Shown: piece after piece, positions 1-8,680 of the stretch
Position numbering within the stretch: the stretch's first letter is position 1
How the letters are laid out: each line of letters starts with the position of its first letter
Origin: Bacillota bacterium
Lineage (GTDB): Bacteria > Bacillota > UBA4882 > UBA8346
Direction: 5' to 3'
Length of the DNA stretch: 64,000 nucleotides
NCBI GenBank assembly: GCA_023417475.1
Contig: JAEZFP010000028.1
Coordinates: 48,957-112,956 of the forward strand
Position numbers and translations under genes: made by a program
Notes under the pieces: model-generated
What the model was told of the DNA's origin: nothing
What the model saw: only the letters and a program-made list of their open reading frames with translations
Databases searched by the model: none

Positions 1-243
1 ACGGTCCCCGGGCCGAAGCCCAACGAACCGCAGGTCCTGTACAATCATAACAAACTGCTCTGGCGTTATCCTTATACCATTGGGGTCAAAACCGGTTACA
101 CCTTGACCGCCGGCGGCTGTCTCGTCTCCTCCGCCAAAAAAAACGGCGTGACCTTGATCAGTGTCGTTTTGAAATCCAACGCCATTTATGACGACAGCAT
201 CAAACTGTTCGATTATGGCTTCAAATTAAAAAAAGTGATGTAG
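1..243 (+). CDS. D-alanyl-D-alanine carboxypeptidase, C-terminal part (5' end outside window)
   Basis: An open frame runs from base 1 to TAG at 241-243 and encodes 80 residues. It contains VKTGYT, the KTG box of serine penicillin-binding proteins, followed by a [12 protein letters not shown] segment and a short C-terminal tail, as in DacF/DacA-type (peptidase S11) enzymes. These remove the terminal D-Ala from peptidoglycan stem peptides outside the membrane. The SxxK and SxN motifs and the signal peptide would lie upstream of the window. No long membrane-anchoring C-terminal domain is visible after the catalytic domain, so this is a short form. A strong hairpin follows at 272-312. The family is clear from the KTG context; the paralogue is not. 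Confidence 0.82.
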   Translation, partial: TVPGPKPNEPQVLYNHNKLLWRYPYTIGVKTGYTLTAGGCLVSSAKKNGVTLISVVLKSNAIYDDSIKLFDYGFKLKKVM

Positions 244-271
244 GTCGTCGAAACTTCGAACCCTCCATTCG

Positions 272-312
272 AAACAAAACCGACCGGTCAATTGGACCGG
301 TCGGTTTTGTTT
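272..312 (+). terminator. Bidirectional rho-independent terminator
   Basis: A perfect 18-bp inverted repeat (272-289 with 295-312, 5-nt loop) carries an A-rich 5' flank and a T-rich 3' arm (TTTTGTTT). It ends the carboxypeptidase transcript. No gene is seen from here to 498. Confidence 0.85.
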
Positions 313-511
313 GGCAATTGCCGAGACGTTTGGCCTGACTTTGGAGTTGTACCGTCCGGCCATCCGGCGCGACCCCGGTTATACCCCGGTCCCAATTTCG
401 ATGAAATACCATTCGCCTCGTTCCCCTTGCCCGGGATTTTTAATATTTTATTACCAAAGGGAATCAAGACCCTGGCACCAACCGGTCTTTTGATATGAAG
501 GAGGGTATGTT

Positions 512-742
512 ATGAGTCATCGCGGTTGCTACTGCGTTAAATATGAAGACCCTTGCCGGAAGAAAGAAAAAGAATGCAAAAAGAAGAAAAAATGCAAGTG
601 CAAAAAGGAAAAGTGCAAGTGCAAATGCCGCAAACCCGATCCATGCGGCGGCGGAAATGCATTCAGAGGCGAGGAACTGGCTTTTCTCATCTTTTTAGTT
701 TTAATTCTCTTAATTATTTCCACAACAACTTTTGTCGTTTAA
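512..742 (+). CDS. Small Cys/Lys-rich protein with C-terminal membrane helix
   Basis: 76 residues with a strong site AAGGAGGG 8 bases before ATG. Residues 1-45 are almost entirely Lys, Cys, Glu and Arg, with repeated KCKC and KCKCR pairs and about ten cysteines. Residues ~55-76 (EELAFLIFLVLILLIISTTTFVV) form a hydrophobic helix ending the chain. The helix resembles the tail of short YjcZ-type sporulation proteins, but the Cys/Lys head does not. Function is unknown: a spore-coat or metal-binding (metallothionein-like) membrane peptide is possible. It is a single-gene unit with its own terminator at 798-829. The strong ribosome site and clean termination argue that it is real. Confidence 0.68.
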   Translation: MSHRGCYCVKYEDPCRKKEKECKKKKKCKCKKEKCKCKCRKPDPCGGGNAFRGEELAFLIFLVLILLIISTTTFVV

Positions 743-797
743 CGCGCACCGGTCAAACAACCCAAGGGATCTGCTGTTAAGTCCATAATAAAACCAC

Positions 798-829
798 CAC
801 CCGGCCGGAGAACCAGCCGGGTGTTTTTT
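798..829 (+). terminator. Rho-independent terminator
   Basis: An 8-bp GC-rich stem (798-805/816-823) with a 10-nt loop is followed by six T. It ends the small gene at 512-742 and overlaps the stop codon of the convergent gene. Confidence 0.85.
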
Positions 830-1511
830 ATGACAATCCGCCGGGGTTGGACCGCAATTGTTTCCGATTGCGATATTCGGCCAAATCGACCAGGTTGTTG
901 GGATAAGCCGGGCATTCCTCCGCGACCCGGTAGGCGCCGACCCGCGACAACGTGCCGATGACTTCATGAATGGCTTTTTGGACCTTCTTGTAATCCACTT
1001 TGGCCCAAGCCTCCAACACCGGAATGAACCCCCGGTCCCCGGTGGCCTCAATCTTCGCCAAAAGCAGCAAAATCATCGACCGGTCCCGATCTTTCAAGGT
1101 GTATACCTGTTCAAATTGACCGCTTTTTGATTCGCGCTCCAAAATCTCCAACAGTTCGTCGGTATAAGTATCTTTCTCAATGGCCCAGCCCCGTTCGGTA
1201 TAGGCCAGCAACGGCAATCGGTAATCGTATTCCAGTTTCAGATAACCATTGATAATTGCCCAGTCCACCTTGGCGGTGATCGCCTCAATGGACAAAGCGC
1301 GATAAAAGCCGTAGACCGGACTTTGGTCCAAGCCCAACTCCAACAGTTTCTTTGCTCGGGAACCCTTGAGGACTTTGACTAGCATCGCCCGGCCGCCGCG
1401 CATGATTAGGTTATCCGCGCCGCGTAAAATCGCCCGGACTTCTTCATATGGTAAGTCGGTAATCCCTTTCGGGTCCAGGGTCACATTGACCTGATTGACT
1501 CGCTTACCCAT
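828..1511 (-). CDS. RQC-domain (RQC-minor-like) DNA-binding protein
   Basis: 227 residues from the ATG at 1511, which follows AGGATAGGGG; an ATG 21 bases further upstream has no ribosome site. The N-terminal half (about residues 25-120: RGADNLIMRGGRAMLVKVLKGS through YTERGWAIE) matches the winged-helix RQC domain found at the C-terminus of RecQ helicases, but there is no helicase domain. This architecture corresponds to the free-standing RQC-minor family of Bacillota, whose role is not established. The C-terminal ~100 residues look like a helical repeat with no assigned fold. Monocistronic, convergent with the small Cys-rich gene. DNA binding is inferred from the RQC domain. Confidence 0.7.
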   Translation of the reverse strand: MGKRVNQVNVTLDPKGITDLPYEEVRAILRGADNLIMRGGRAMLVKVLKGSRAKKLLELGLDQSPVYGFYRALSIEAITAKVDWAIINGYLKLEYDYRLPLLAYTERGWAIEKDTYTDELLEILERESKSGQFEQVYTLKDRDRSMILLLLAKIEATGDRGFIPVLEAWAKVDYKKVQKAIHEVIGTLSRVGAYRVAEECPAYPNNLVDLAEYRNRKQLRSNPGGLS

Positions 1512-1790
1512 GTTTCCCCTATCCTTTACCATTTTAGTAACCGTTTTGGCGGTTCTATTTTTTTATTCGCTATCTTTTAGCCGACTCCTTCTGAAAGCTG
1601 GCCGCGATCTTTTTCCTGGAAAAATTAAATCGATTTATCCCATTTAGCTTTACGTTTAATCCAAAAATTTCTCCGGGTCCGGCCGCCTGTTTTCAAAAAA
1701 TTTCCGGTCCGGCAGGAATACCTGACCCATCAGCGAATATAATAAAATACTTTTTAAAAGTTTATTCAAAAGTCAAAGGATGAACTCATT

Positions 1791-2951
1791 TTGCGCAAAG
1801 CGATTAACCAGGAACGGATGCGTTCCCTCAATAAACACCAGATCTTCGTTTTGGTGAAACAAACCGGCCCGGTCTCGAAAAAAGCCGTCGCCGACCGCTT
1901 GGGCATCAGCCTGACGACGGTTTCCACCTTCATCAACGAGTTGCTCGACGAGGAGAAACTGGTCCCCTGCGGCACCTCCAAATCGACCGGCGGCCGCAAA
2001 TCGGAGCTCTTCACCCTGAATCCCGACGCCCTGTACGTGATGGGAGTCGATATTCAAGTCGACCGTTTGGTTTGCGTGATCCTGAATTTCACCGGCGATC
2101 CGCTTTATGCGGAGACCGTCCCGCTGACGGAGACCGACGAGTGGCAGGTCGCCGCTTTGCTAAAGCAACAGCTCGCCCGTTGCGTCGACCAGGCGGACAT
2201 TCCCCCGGGCAAACTGGGCGCGCTGGGCATCGGTGTCCCCGGAATCGTCGATCCCGGGAGTTCCCTGATTGAATTCGCTCCCAACCTCGGTTGGCGTTCG
2301 GTCAACCTCCCCGCGATGCTGGCGCTGGAGTTGCCGCTGGTGATCGAGAACGAAGCCAACGCCGCCGTGCTGGGCGAGAAAACCTACGGTTTGGGCAAGG
2401 ACCATTCCAATATCGCCTTTATCTCCATCGGCAGCGGTATCGGGACCGGCCTGATCCTCAACAACGCGCTCTACCGGGGTTTTGCCAACAACTCCGGCGA
2501 ATTCGGCCATATGACCGTGGTCCCCGACGGGTTGCCCTGCCGGTGCGGCAACCACGGCTGTTGGGAGGTTTACGCCTCCGACGACGCCGCCTTGCAGCGG
2601 TTCCGCGACCAAACCGGCGCGCCGCCGGCCGATTTTGACGCCCTGCTGCGACTGGCCGCAGCGGGCGACCCGGCCGCGTTGGAGACGCTGGAGGAGACCG
2701 CCCGTTACCTTGGGATCGGTTTGGCCAACCTCGCCAATGCTTTAAACCCCGAACTGATCGTCCTGGGCGGCAAACTTGCCCAACACCAATCATTGATCCG
2801 CAACCGCCTGCTGCGGGAGGTGAAAGAGCGCGCCTTGGACCGCGCCTTTCGCGGTTTGACGGTGGACTTTTCGACATTGGGCGTTCAAGCGACGGCCTTG
2901 GGTGTGGCCGGACTGGCGTTACAGCGGGTGATCGCCGAGCCGGAACCCTAA
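1791..2951 (+). CDS. xylR: ROK-family transcriptional regulator, probable xylose repressor
   Basis: 386 residues starting at TTG 1791; AAAGGA lies 10 bases upstream and the nearby ATG at 1780 is out of frame. Residues 1-65 form a MarR-like winged helix-turn-helix (KKAVADRLGISLTTVSTFINELL) and the rest is a ROK sugar-kinase fold with the zinc motif CxCGNHGC (Cys250, Cys252, Cys257). XylR proteins of this family repress xylose genes and release DNA when bound to xylose. Its place immediately before xylB and xylA supports that job. The 279-bp gap before it holds no gene; a near-palindrome ACTTTTTAAAAGT at 1749-1761 just upstream could be an autoregulatory operator (inference). Confidence 0.88.
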   Translation: MRKAINQERMRSLNKHQIFVLVKQTGPVSKKAVADRLGISLTTVSTFINELLDEEKLVPCGTSKSTGGRKSELFTLNPDALYVMGVDIQVDRLVCVILNFTGDPLYAETVPLTETDEWQVAALLKQQLARCVDQADIPPGKLGALGIGVPGIVDPGSSLIEFAPNLGWRSVNLPAMLALELPLVIENEANAAVLGEKTYGLGKDHSNIAFISIGSGIGTGLILNNALYRGFANNSGEFGHMTVVPDGLPCRCGNHGCWEVYASDDAALQRFRDQTGAPPADFDALLRLAAAGDPAALETLEETARYLGIGLANLANALNPELIVLGGKLAQHQSLIRNRLLREVKERALDRAFRGLTVDFSTLGVQATALGVAGLALQRVIAEPEP

Positions 2952-3033
2952 CCGGACCGCCCTTTCATTCCAGAGGTTCGTTTGTTACGTTCGTTTCCAT
3001 TCACTATTTCGGATTCGTAAGGAGTGATCAGCC

Positions 3034-4527
3034 ATGGGCTATTTATTGGGTTACGACATCGGGAGCTCCGCGGTGAAGGCTTCGTTGCTCGACGCCGCCA
3101 CCGGGGCGGTCGTCGCGGCCGCCACTTCGCCGCCGGGGACGGAACTGTCGATCGCCGCCCCCCGGCCGGGATGGGCCGAACAAGACCCCGCCACCTGGTG
3201 GGAGCATGTCAAACTGGCCACGGCGGCGTTGGGCGAGCGCGACGGAGTCAAGCTCCGGGAGGTGCAAGCGATCGGCATCTCCTACCAAATGCACGGTCTG
3301 GTGCTGGTCGACCAAAACCACCGGGTCTTGCGGCCGGCGATCATCTGGTGCGACAGCCGGGCGGTCGCCATTGGCGAGGCGGCCTTTACGGCGCTGGGGA
3401 CCGACAACTGCCTGCGTCACCTGTTGAACTCTCCCGGAAATTTCACCGCCTCCAAATTGCGCTGGGTCCGCGAGCATGAGCCGGAAGTGTACGCCAAGGT
3501 CCATAAAGCCATGTTGCCCGGAGAATATATCGCCATGATGCTGACCGGCGCGATCGTCACCACCCCGTCCGGCCTCTCCGAAGGCGTCTGGTGGGATTAT
3601 CAATCGCAAACCCCGGCCGCAATGATTTTGGACCATTACCAATTGAATCCCGAACTGCTGCCGGAAGTGCGGCCGGTTTTCGCCAATCAGGGCGAGTTGA
3701 CGGCCCAGGCCGCCGCCGAACTTGGCTTACGGCCCGGAACCGTCGTCGCCTACCGCGCCGGGGATCAGCCCAACAACGCCTTTTCCTTGAACGTGTTGGA
3801 ACCGGGCGAGATCGCCGCCACCGCTGGAACCAGCGGCGTGGTGTACGGCGTGGGCGACCAGCCGAACTTTGACCCGTTATCGCGGGTGAACACTTTTGTC
3901 CACGTCAACCATCGGCCCGACGCCGCCCGCTACGGCATCCTGCTCTGCCTGAACGGGACCGCCATTCTCAACCGCTGGCTGCGCGACCTGCTCGGCGCCG
4001 ACCGGATCAGTTACGAGCAGATGAACGCGATCGCCGCGCAAGCCCCGGCGGGCGCCGCCGGACTGACGGTGTTGCCTTACGGCAACGGCGCCGAACGGAC
4101 CTTGGCCAACCGGGAAGTCGGCGCATTGGTCCACGGCCTGAACTTTAACATTCACCAACGGGCGCACCTGCTTCGGGCGGCGCAGGAAGGAATCGTCTTC
4201 GCCCTCAATTACGGCGTCGCGATCATGCGCGAGATGGGCGTGGCGGTGCGGACCGTCAAGGCGGGGCGGGCCAATCTGTTTCTCAGCCCGTTGTTCGCCC
4301 AGACCTTCGCCACCGTCACCGGCGCCCGGGTGGAACTTTACAATACCGACGGCGCGCAAGGCGCGGCGCGGGGGGCCGGCGTGGGTGCCGGAATCTACCG
4401 CGACTTTCAAGAGGCGTTCCAGGGCTTGCAATCCCTCCAAACCGTCGAACCCGATCCGGCCCAAACGCAATTTTACCAAGCGGCCTATCAACAATGGCAA
4501 GCGGTGCTCGCTGAAAAACTTACGTAA
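3034..4527 (+). CDS. xylB: Xylulokinase
   Basis: 497 residues, the usual length for FGGY-family xylulokinases. TAAGGAGTGAT sits 6-7 bases before the ATG. Visible features are the N-terminal phosphate-binding GYDIGSSAVK, the substrate-contact segment QMHG near residue 88, the catalytic Asp in YRAGDQ (Asp244) and the second-domain AGTSGV ATP loop. It phosphorylates D-xylulose to xylulose-5-phosphate, feeding the pentose phosphate pathway in the cytoplasm. It lies 82 bp after xylR and 36 bp before xylA, so the three are probably one operon with the kinase first. No frameshift or missing motif. Confidence 0.95.
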   Translation: MGYLLGYDIGSSAVKASLLDAATGAVVAAATSPPGTELSIAAPRPGWAEQDPATWWEHVKLATAALGERDGVKLREVQAIGISYQMHGLVLVDQNHRVLRPAIIWCDSRAVAIGEAAFTALGTDNCLRHLLNSPGNFTASKLRWVREHEPEVYAKVHKAMLPGEYIAMMLTGAIVTTPSGLSEGVWWDYQSQTPAAMILDHYQLNPELLPEVRPVFANQGELTAQAAAELGLRPGTVVAYRAGDQPNNAFSLNVLEPGEIAATAGTSGVVYGVGDQPNFDPLSRVNTFVHVNHRPDAARYGILLCLNGTAILNRWLRDLLGADRISYEQMNAIAAQAPAGAAGLTVLPYGNGAERTLANREVGALVHGLNFNIHQRAHLLRAAQEGIVFALNYGVAIMREMGVAVRTVKAGRANLFLSPLFAQTFATVTGARVELYNTDGAQGAARGAGVGAGIYRDFQEAFQGLQSLQTVEPDPAQTQFYQAAYQQWQAVLAEKLT

Positions 4528-4563
4528 ATAAAAATAAACCAATATAAAGGGAGGCAAAATTTC

Positions 4564-5703
4564 ATGTCAATTCCAAAATCTTACCACAGCGTCTGTCGTT
4601 GGACCTTCAACCCCGGCAAGGGCGGTTTCGTCCCGGCCGACATGCGTCCGGCGTGGCAATGGTCGGAACTGGATTCGGTGGCCGTGATCGAACTGATCAA
4701 AAACAAGATCGCGCCGCGCCTGCCGGAACATATCGAGTTGGGTTATGAAGTCCATTACGATGTCGAAGTGAATGAAGCCAACGCCGCGGCGATGGTCGAC
4801 GCGTTACGCGACGCCAAGATGAGCCTGGCGATGATCACCCCCGGCGCTCACAGCCATTTCGCCTACGGCGGGGTCGCTTCCCTGGATCCGCACGAACGGA
4901 AGGCCGCCGCGGAACTGGGCCAAAAGACCGTCGCCCTGGCGTACGGAACCATGAAAAAAGCCTGGCACGCCGCGCCGGAGCTGGCCCCGTCCTTCGTACT
5001 CTGGAACGGCTCCTACGGCTACGATCTGGCCTCGGTCGCCGTCCGCCGCATGTACCAAAACCTTAAGGAAAGCGTGGCCGAGCTCTGTAAATACGAAGCC
5101 GCATTGGGCGGCCAAATGTACATCGGGGTCGAACCCAAACCCAACGAAGGCCATCCGGCGATGTTGCTGCCGACCGTCGCTTCGGCGATTCTGTTCTTCC
5201 GGAAACTGGAGGAAGAGTTTGGCGTCGCCCGGGCCAAAAAAGGCGTCAACAAAGAGTTCGGCCATTCCGAGATGATCGGTTTGGACCATGTTTATGACTC
5301 GGTGGAAGAGCTGGACAACAACGCCATGGTCCATATGCATATCAACAGCCAGGGCTATAACGACGGCATCATTCTCGGCGGCCCCGGTAAATACGACATC
5401 GACCACGGCGCGCGGATCAACGGCATGAACATCGCCATCGCCGGCCTGATTCAGGAGTCCGGCTTCAACCGTTGGAAAGGCCATGACATGCAAGTCCGGG
5501 CCTATGACAACGAAACGCAAGGCATCGACCGGGTGCTCCGCTCCATTTTGTACTGGGACGCCTGCGAACAGGCCGCCCGCGGGCTCGACACCGCCGCCCT
5601 CTTTACCTTCCTGGAGCAACGCGAGACCGCCAAAGCCGAAGACCTGATGCGCGGGGCCGTGGTCAACGCCTGCCAGATCTTTGACCGGATGTATCGGGGC
5701 TAA
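4564..5703 (+). CDS. xylA: Xylose isomerase, divergent class I-like TIM barrel
   Basis: 379 residues with GGGAGGC before ATG. Aligning motifs with actinobacterial class I enzymes gives: His64 for the proton-relay His, Trp147, EPKPNE (Glu190, Lys192), KEFGHSEM (Glu231, His234), KYDIDHG (Asp278, Asp280) and GHDMQ (Asp308). All metal-site residues are present except one: the Asp of HIDLNGQ is replaced by His259 in HMHINSQ. The enzyme should convert D-xylose to D-xylulose with divalent metals. Position directly after xylulokinase supports this over other TIM-barrel isomerases. Overall similarity to classic XylA appears low outside the motifs, so substrate range is uncertain. A strong terminator follows at once. 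Confidence 0.85.
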   Translation: MSIPKSYHSVCRWTFNPGKGGFVPADMRPAWQWSELDSVAVIELIKNKIAPRLPEHIELGYEVHYDVEVNEANAAAMVDALRDAKMSLAMITPGAHSHFAYGGVASLDPHERKAAAELGQKTVALAYGTMKKAWHAAPELAPSFVLWNGSYGYDLASVAVRRMYQNLKESVAELCKYEAALGGQMYIGVEPKPNEGHPAMLLPTVASAILFFRKLEEEFGVARAKKGVNKEFGHSEMIGLDHVYDSVEELDNNAMVHMHINSQGYNDGIILGGPGKYDIDHGARINGMNIAIAGLIQESGFNRWKGHDMQVRAYDNETQGIDRVLRSILYWDACEQAARGLDTAALFTFLEQRETAKAEDLMRGAVVNACQIFDRMYRG

Positions 5704-5729
5704 GCTTGTCACGGACCGATTGGAACCGC

Positions 5730-5760
5730 AACCCCGTCGTAACCGGCGGGGTTTTCGTTT
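5730..5760 (+). terminator. Terminator of the xylB-xylA operon
   Basis: Perfect 10-bp stem (5730-5739/5744-5753) with TAAC loop followed by TTCGTTT. It lies 27 bp after the xylA stop. Confidence 0.85.
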
Positions 5761-6010
5761 ACCCCTCCTATTTCAGCTCCAACCGGTTCCCGGCTCGCCC
5801 ATTCCGGTGTCCGGATTCCCAATTCCCGTTCCCGAATTTGGGGTTCCGGTTCCTGCATTGACCTTTCCGGTTCTTCGATCTTGTTTTCCGACGCCAGAAC
5901 GCAACGCCGGGGTTCCGGAAGGTGTTTCCGGGGTTCCGGTTGGCCGCTCCGGGGTACCGGAAAACCCCGCCCCGGTCGGTTTGATAGGGTTTGCCGGTGT
6001 TTTGCCCGCA
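5761..6010. repeat. 21-bp-period TTCCGG intergenic array, copy 1
   Basis: About 250 bp of degenerate units built on TTCCGGnnnCCGG. TTCC steps recur near 5812, 5844, 5865, 5885, 5913, 5934 and 5955, mostly 20-21 bp apart. The array ends in CCCCGCCCCGGTCGGTTT. Several frames are open only because the period is a multiple of three. It fills the gap between the xylA terminator and the sensor operon. See the related arrays near 15767, 25250 and 51761. Confidence 0.7.
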
Positions 6011-6119
6011 ATTTCATTTCATAAAAACAGAATTTCAGGAATAAAAAGGATTTTTTAAAATTTTGTTAAATAATCTGAGTAGGATGCTTCCAACATAAAC
6101 CGATGAAAGAGCGGATTCC

Positions 6120-7139
6120 ATGCGCACCAACTGGATTGTGGCGATCTTATCGTTATTAATGATCATAGCCGCTTTGATGCTAGTCACCCAGACGGTGGGG
6201 TTTTTCGGGGGCGAGGCGGCGGAGACGGTCAATCCGCAACAATATCAGGATTACCGTTACCATTTCGTGCTGATTGCCCAGACCACCGAAGAAGGGTATT
6301 GGCGACAGGTTTTGGATGGTTCCGGCGAGATTTGCCGCCGCGCCAAGATCGCGTTGGAAAGCTACGGGCCGAAGGTGCTCGACCCCAAGGAGCTGGAACG
6401 TTATCTGGAGATGGCGATCCTCTCCGGCGTCGACGGGATTTTGATTGACGCGCCCAACGACCCGACCTTCCGCCAACTGATCGACGAGGCGACGGCGAAA
6501 CGGATTCCGGTGGTGGCGTTGGCCAGCCATTTGGAGCCCGACCGCCAAATCTCGTTCGTGGGAATTTCCAGCTACGATTTGGGTTATCAGACCGGGCAGG
6601 CGTTGCGTCAAGCCGTGGCCGACCGGGCGATCAACGTGGCGTTGCTGGTCAACTCCAACTTTTCCGCGGCCGGTTCGCGGCAGTATTTGACCGGTTTTAA
6701 GGCGGCGATCCTCCCTCAGCCCAAAATCGCCGTCCGGCTGGTGATGAACTCGAAAGGCGAAAGTCTCAGCGCCGAAGAACAGACCCAATCGATCATTAAA
6801 AACCACCCGGAGATCGGGGCGATCATCTGTTCCGACTCCAGCGACACGTTGGGCGTGGCCAAACTGGTGGTCGACTTGAACCAGGTCTCCCGGATCACCA
6901 TCATCGGTTGCGGCCTGACCCCGGAGATCGCCAATTACATCCGCCGCGGGGTGATCCAAGGCGTAATGGCCGACGATCCCAGCGTTTTAGGGGCGCAGGG
7001 CGTATCCACCTTGCTCCGTTTGAAACAAGGCCTGGCCCAACAAGAGGTGTATCATATGCCGCTCACCTTGGTTACTTCCCAAAACGTTGATATGGTCTAC
7101 CACAATTTCAACCATCACCCGGTCGAGCCGGCGCCATGA
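6120..7139 (+). CDS. Membrane-anchored sugar-binding sensor protein (XylFII-like)
   Basis: 339 residues. An N-terminal helix (about 5-28) with no cleavage site or lipobox anchors a type I periplasmic-binding-protein domain (FVLIAQTTEEGYWRQVLDG; GVDGILIDAPND; GAIICSDSSDTLGVAKL) outside the cell. In clostridia, XylFII binds D-xylose and signals through the LytS kinase encoded beside it. Here the stop overlaps the kinase start by four bases (ATGA, 7136-7139), so the two are translationally coupled and presumably interact. Sequence is quite unlike the transport binding protein XylF at 11911, fitting a sensory role. Xylose as ligand is inferred from neighbours. AAAGAG precedes the ATG. Confidence 0.82.
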   Translation: MRTNWIVAILSLLMIIAALMLVTQTVGFFGGEAAETVNPQQYQDYRYHFVLIAQTTEEGYWRQVLDGSGEICRRAKIALESYGPKVLDPKELERYLEMAILSGVDGILIDAPNDPTFRQLIDEATAKRIPVVALASHLEPDRQISFVGISSYDLGYQTGQALRQAVADRAINVALLVNSNFSAAGSRQYLTGFKAAILPQPKIAVRLVMNSKGESLSAEEQTQSIIKNHPEIGAIICSDSSDTLGVAKLVVDLNQVSRITIIGCGLTPEIANYIRRGVIQGVMADDPSVLGAQGVSTLLRLKQGLAQQEVYHMPLTLVTSQNVDMVYHNFNHHPVEPAP

Positions 7140-8623
7140 GACACGCGCCGGCCCGCTTTCAAACCATTCGCAGCAAACTGTTGGTCGCTTTTCTGCTGAT
7201 GCTGGCCACCGTCGCCCTGGTCAGCTTCATCTCCTATTATAGCGAGCAGTTTCTGTTAAAACGGGTCAACGTGCTTTTGACCCATAACTTAAAATTAAAA
7301 CAGTTCCGGTCGGACGTCGACAATGTCGCGATTTATCTCGAGAAATACCTCATCTCCCGGAACTTTAATATGTTGCGCGATTATTACCGTTACAGCCAGG
7401 CGGTGGACACCGAATATCCCAACCTGGGCGTGATCAAGCCGTCGCTTGAAAACGCCCTCCTGCTGGAGAATATCCATAACATGACCCGTTCCTTCCTGGG
7501 CCAGGCCGAAAAAGCGGTTCAGGCCAAACGGGCCCGGGACAGCTACGGCTATCACCAGGCCTTCGTGGAAGTTTCGCGCTACCGCACCAACATCAACTGG
7601 GCCATCGACCGGCTGATCACCGCCCAACTGGAGGAGAACAGCCGTCAATACCTGCTCATCACCAAACAGTTGGCCAACATACAACAGATCGGCTTATTGT
7701 TGATCGCCGGCGCGTTGATCTTCAGCGTGATGATGACGGTTTGGCTCAGTTACCGGTTGACCAAACCCTTGGGCAAACTGGCTCACGCCGCCCAGACCAT
7801 CAGCGCGGGCAATTTCAGCCTGCCGCCGCTGGATGTCTCCAGCAACGACGAGGTCGGCGTGGTCGCCGGAACCTTCAATACCATGGCCGCCAGCCTCGAT
7901 CTCCTGATCAAAGAGATCAAACGCCAAACCGATCTGGAGATCCGGCTGCAAGAGCAAGAGTTGCAAAACTTATTGATGAAAAACACGGTGCGCGAGGCGG
8001 AGCTGCACGCTTTGCAATCGCAGATCAACCCGCATTTTCTCTTCAACATGCTGAACGCCGGGGTCCAACTGGCGGTGATCGAAGGCGCCGAAGCCACCGC
8101 CAACTATGTTGACAAAGTGTCGTCGTTGCTCCGTTACAACCTGCGCCGTTTGGATAAACCGGTCACCATCGCCGCCGAAGCCCAACACCTGCAGACGTAT
8201 TTTTTTATCTTGAGCACCCGGTACGGGGCCGACCGTTTTCAGTTTGCCGTGACCATCGATCCGGCGGTAGCCGGATTGCAAATCCCCCTGCTCACCTTGC
8301 AACCGATCGTCGAGAACGCCTTAATTCACGGCGTGGAGGATCTGGAAAGCGGCGGGCGAATTACGGTCCGGGCCTGGCGGGAAGTTGACGAAGCGCTGAT
8401 CGAGGTCGCCGACAACGGCCGCGGCATCGACGCGGCGACCTTGGAACGGCTCCAGCATCAATCCGATCCCAGCGCCGGCCACACCACCGGGCTTGGCTTG
8501 CGTAATGTCCGGGAACGGCTGCGGATCTCCTTCGGCGAGGATTGCCGGATGACGATCACCAGCATCCCCGGCGCGGGCGCCACCGTAACGCTGCGCTTGC
8601 CGATCGCCGCCGAACTCGGATGA
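7136..8623 (+). CDS. LytS/YesM-type sensor histidine kinase for xylose
   Basis: 495 residues. Membrane helices at about 15-33 and 183-205 flank a ~150-residue outside domain. A HAMP domain follows (RLTKPLGKLAHAAQTISAGN), then a coiled coil, the His_kinase box QINPHFLFN with phospho-acceptor His300, and a HATPase_c domain (NALIHG, VADNGRGID, GLGLRNVRERL). This architecture is that of YesM/LytS kinases that phosphorylate YesN-type regulators. The gene overlaps the binding-protein sensor by 4 bp and lies 57 bp before the regulator, so all three form a three-component system. Complete, with no missing motif. Confidence 0.9.
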   Translation: MRHAPARFQTIRSKLLVAFLLMLATVALVSFISYYSEQFLLKRVNVLLTHNLKLKQFRSDVDNVAIYLEKYLISRNFNMLRDYYRYSQAVDTEYPNLGVIKPSLENALLLENIHNMTRSFLGQAEKAVQAKRARDSYGYHQAFVEVSRYRTNINWAIDRLITAQLEENSRQYLLITKQLANIQQIGLLLIAGALIFSVMMTVWLSYRLTKPLGKLAHAAQTISAGNFSLPPLDVSSNDEVGVVAGTFNTMAASLDLLIKEIKRQTDLEIRLQEQELQNLLMKNTVREAELHALQSQINPHFLFNMLNAGVQLAVIEGAEATANYVDKVSSLLRYNLRRLDKPVTIAAEAQHLQTYFFILSTRYGADRFQFAVTIDPAVAGLQIPLLTLQPIVENALIHGVEDLESGGRITVRAWREVDEALIEVADNGRGIDAATLERLQHQSDPSAGHTTGLGLRNVRERLRISFGEDCRMTITSIPGAGATVTLRLPIAAELG

Positions 8624-8680
8624 ATTTGGACATTAAACGCCCGCAAGCGATTGATAGCGACTATATAAGAAGGTGAAACG

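Noticed and set aside
313..497. Possible fifth TTCCGG array with CCGGTTATACCCCGGTCCC
   Set aside because: The units are too few and irregular and the terminal motif is incomplete.
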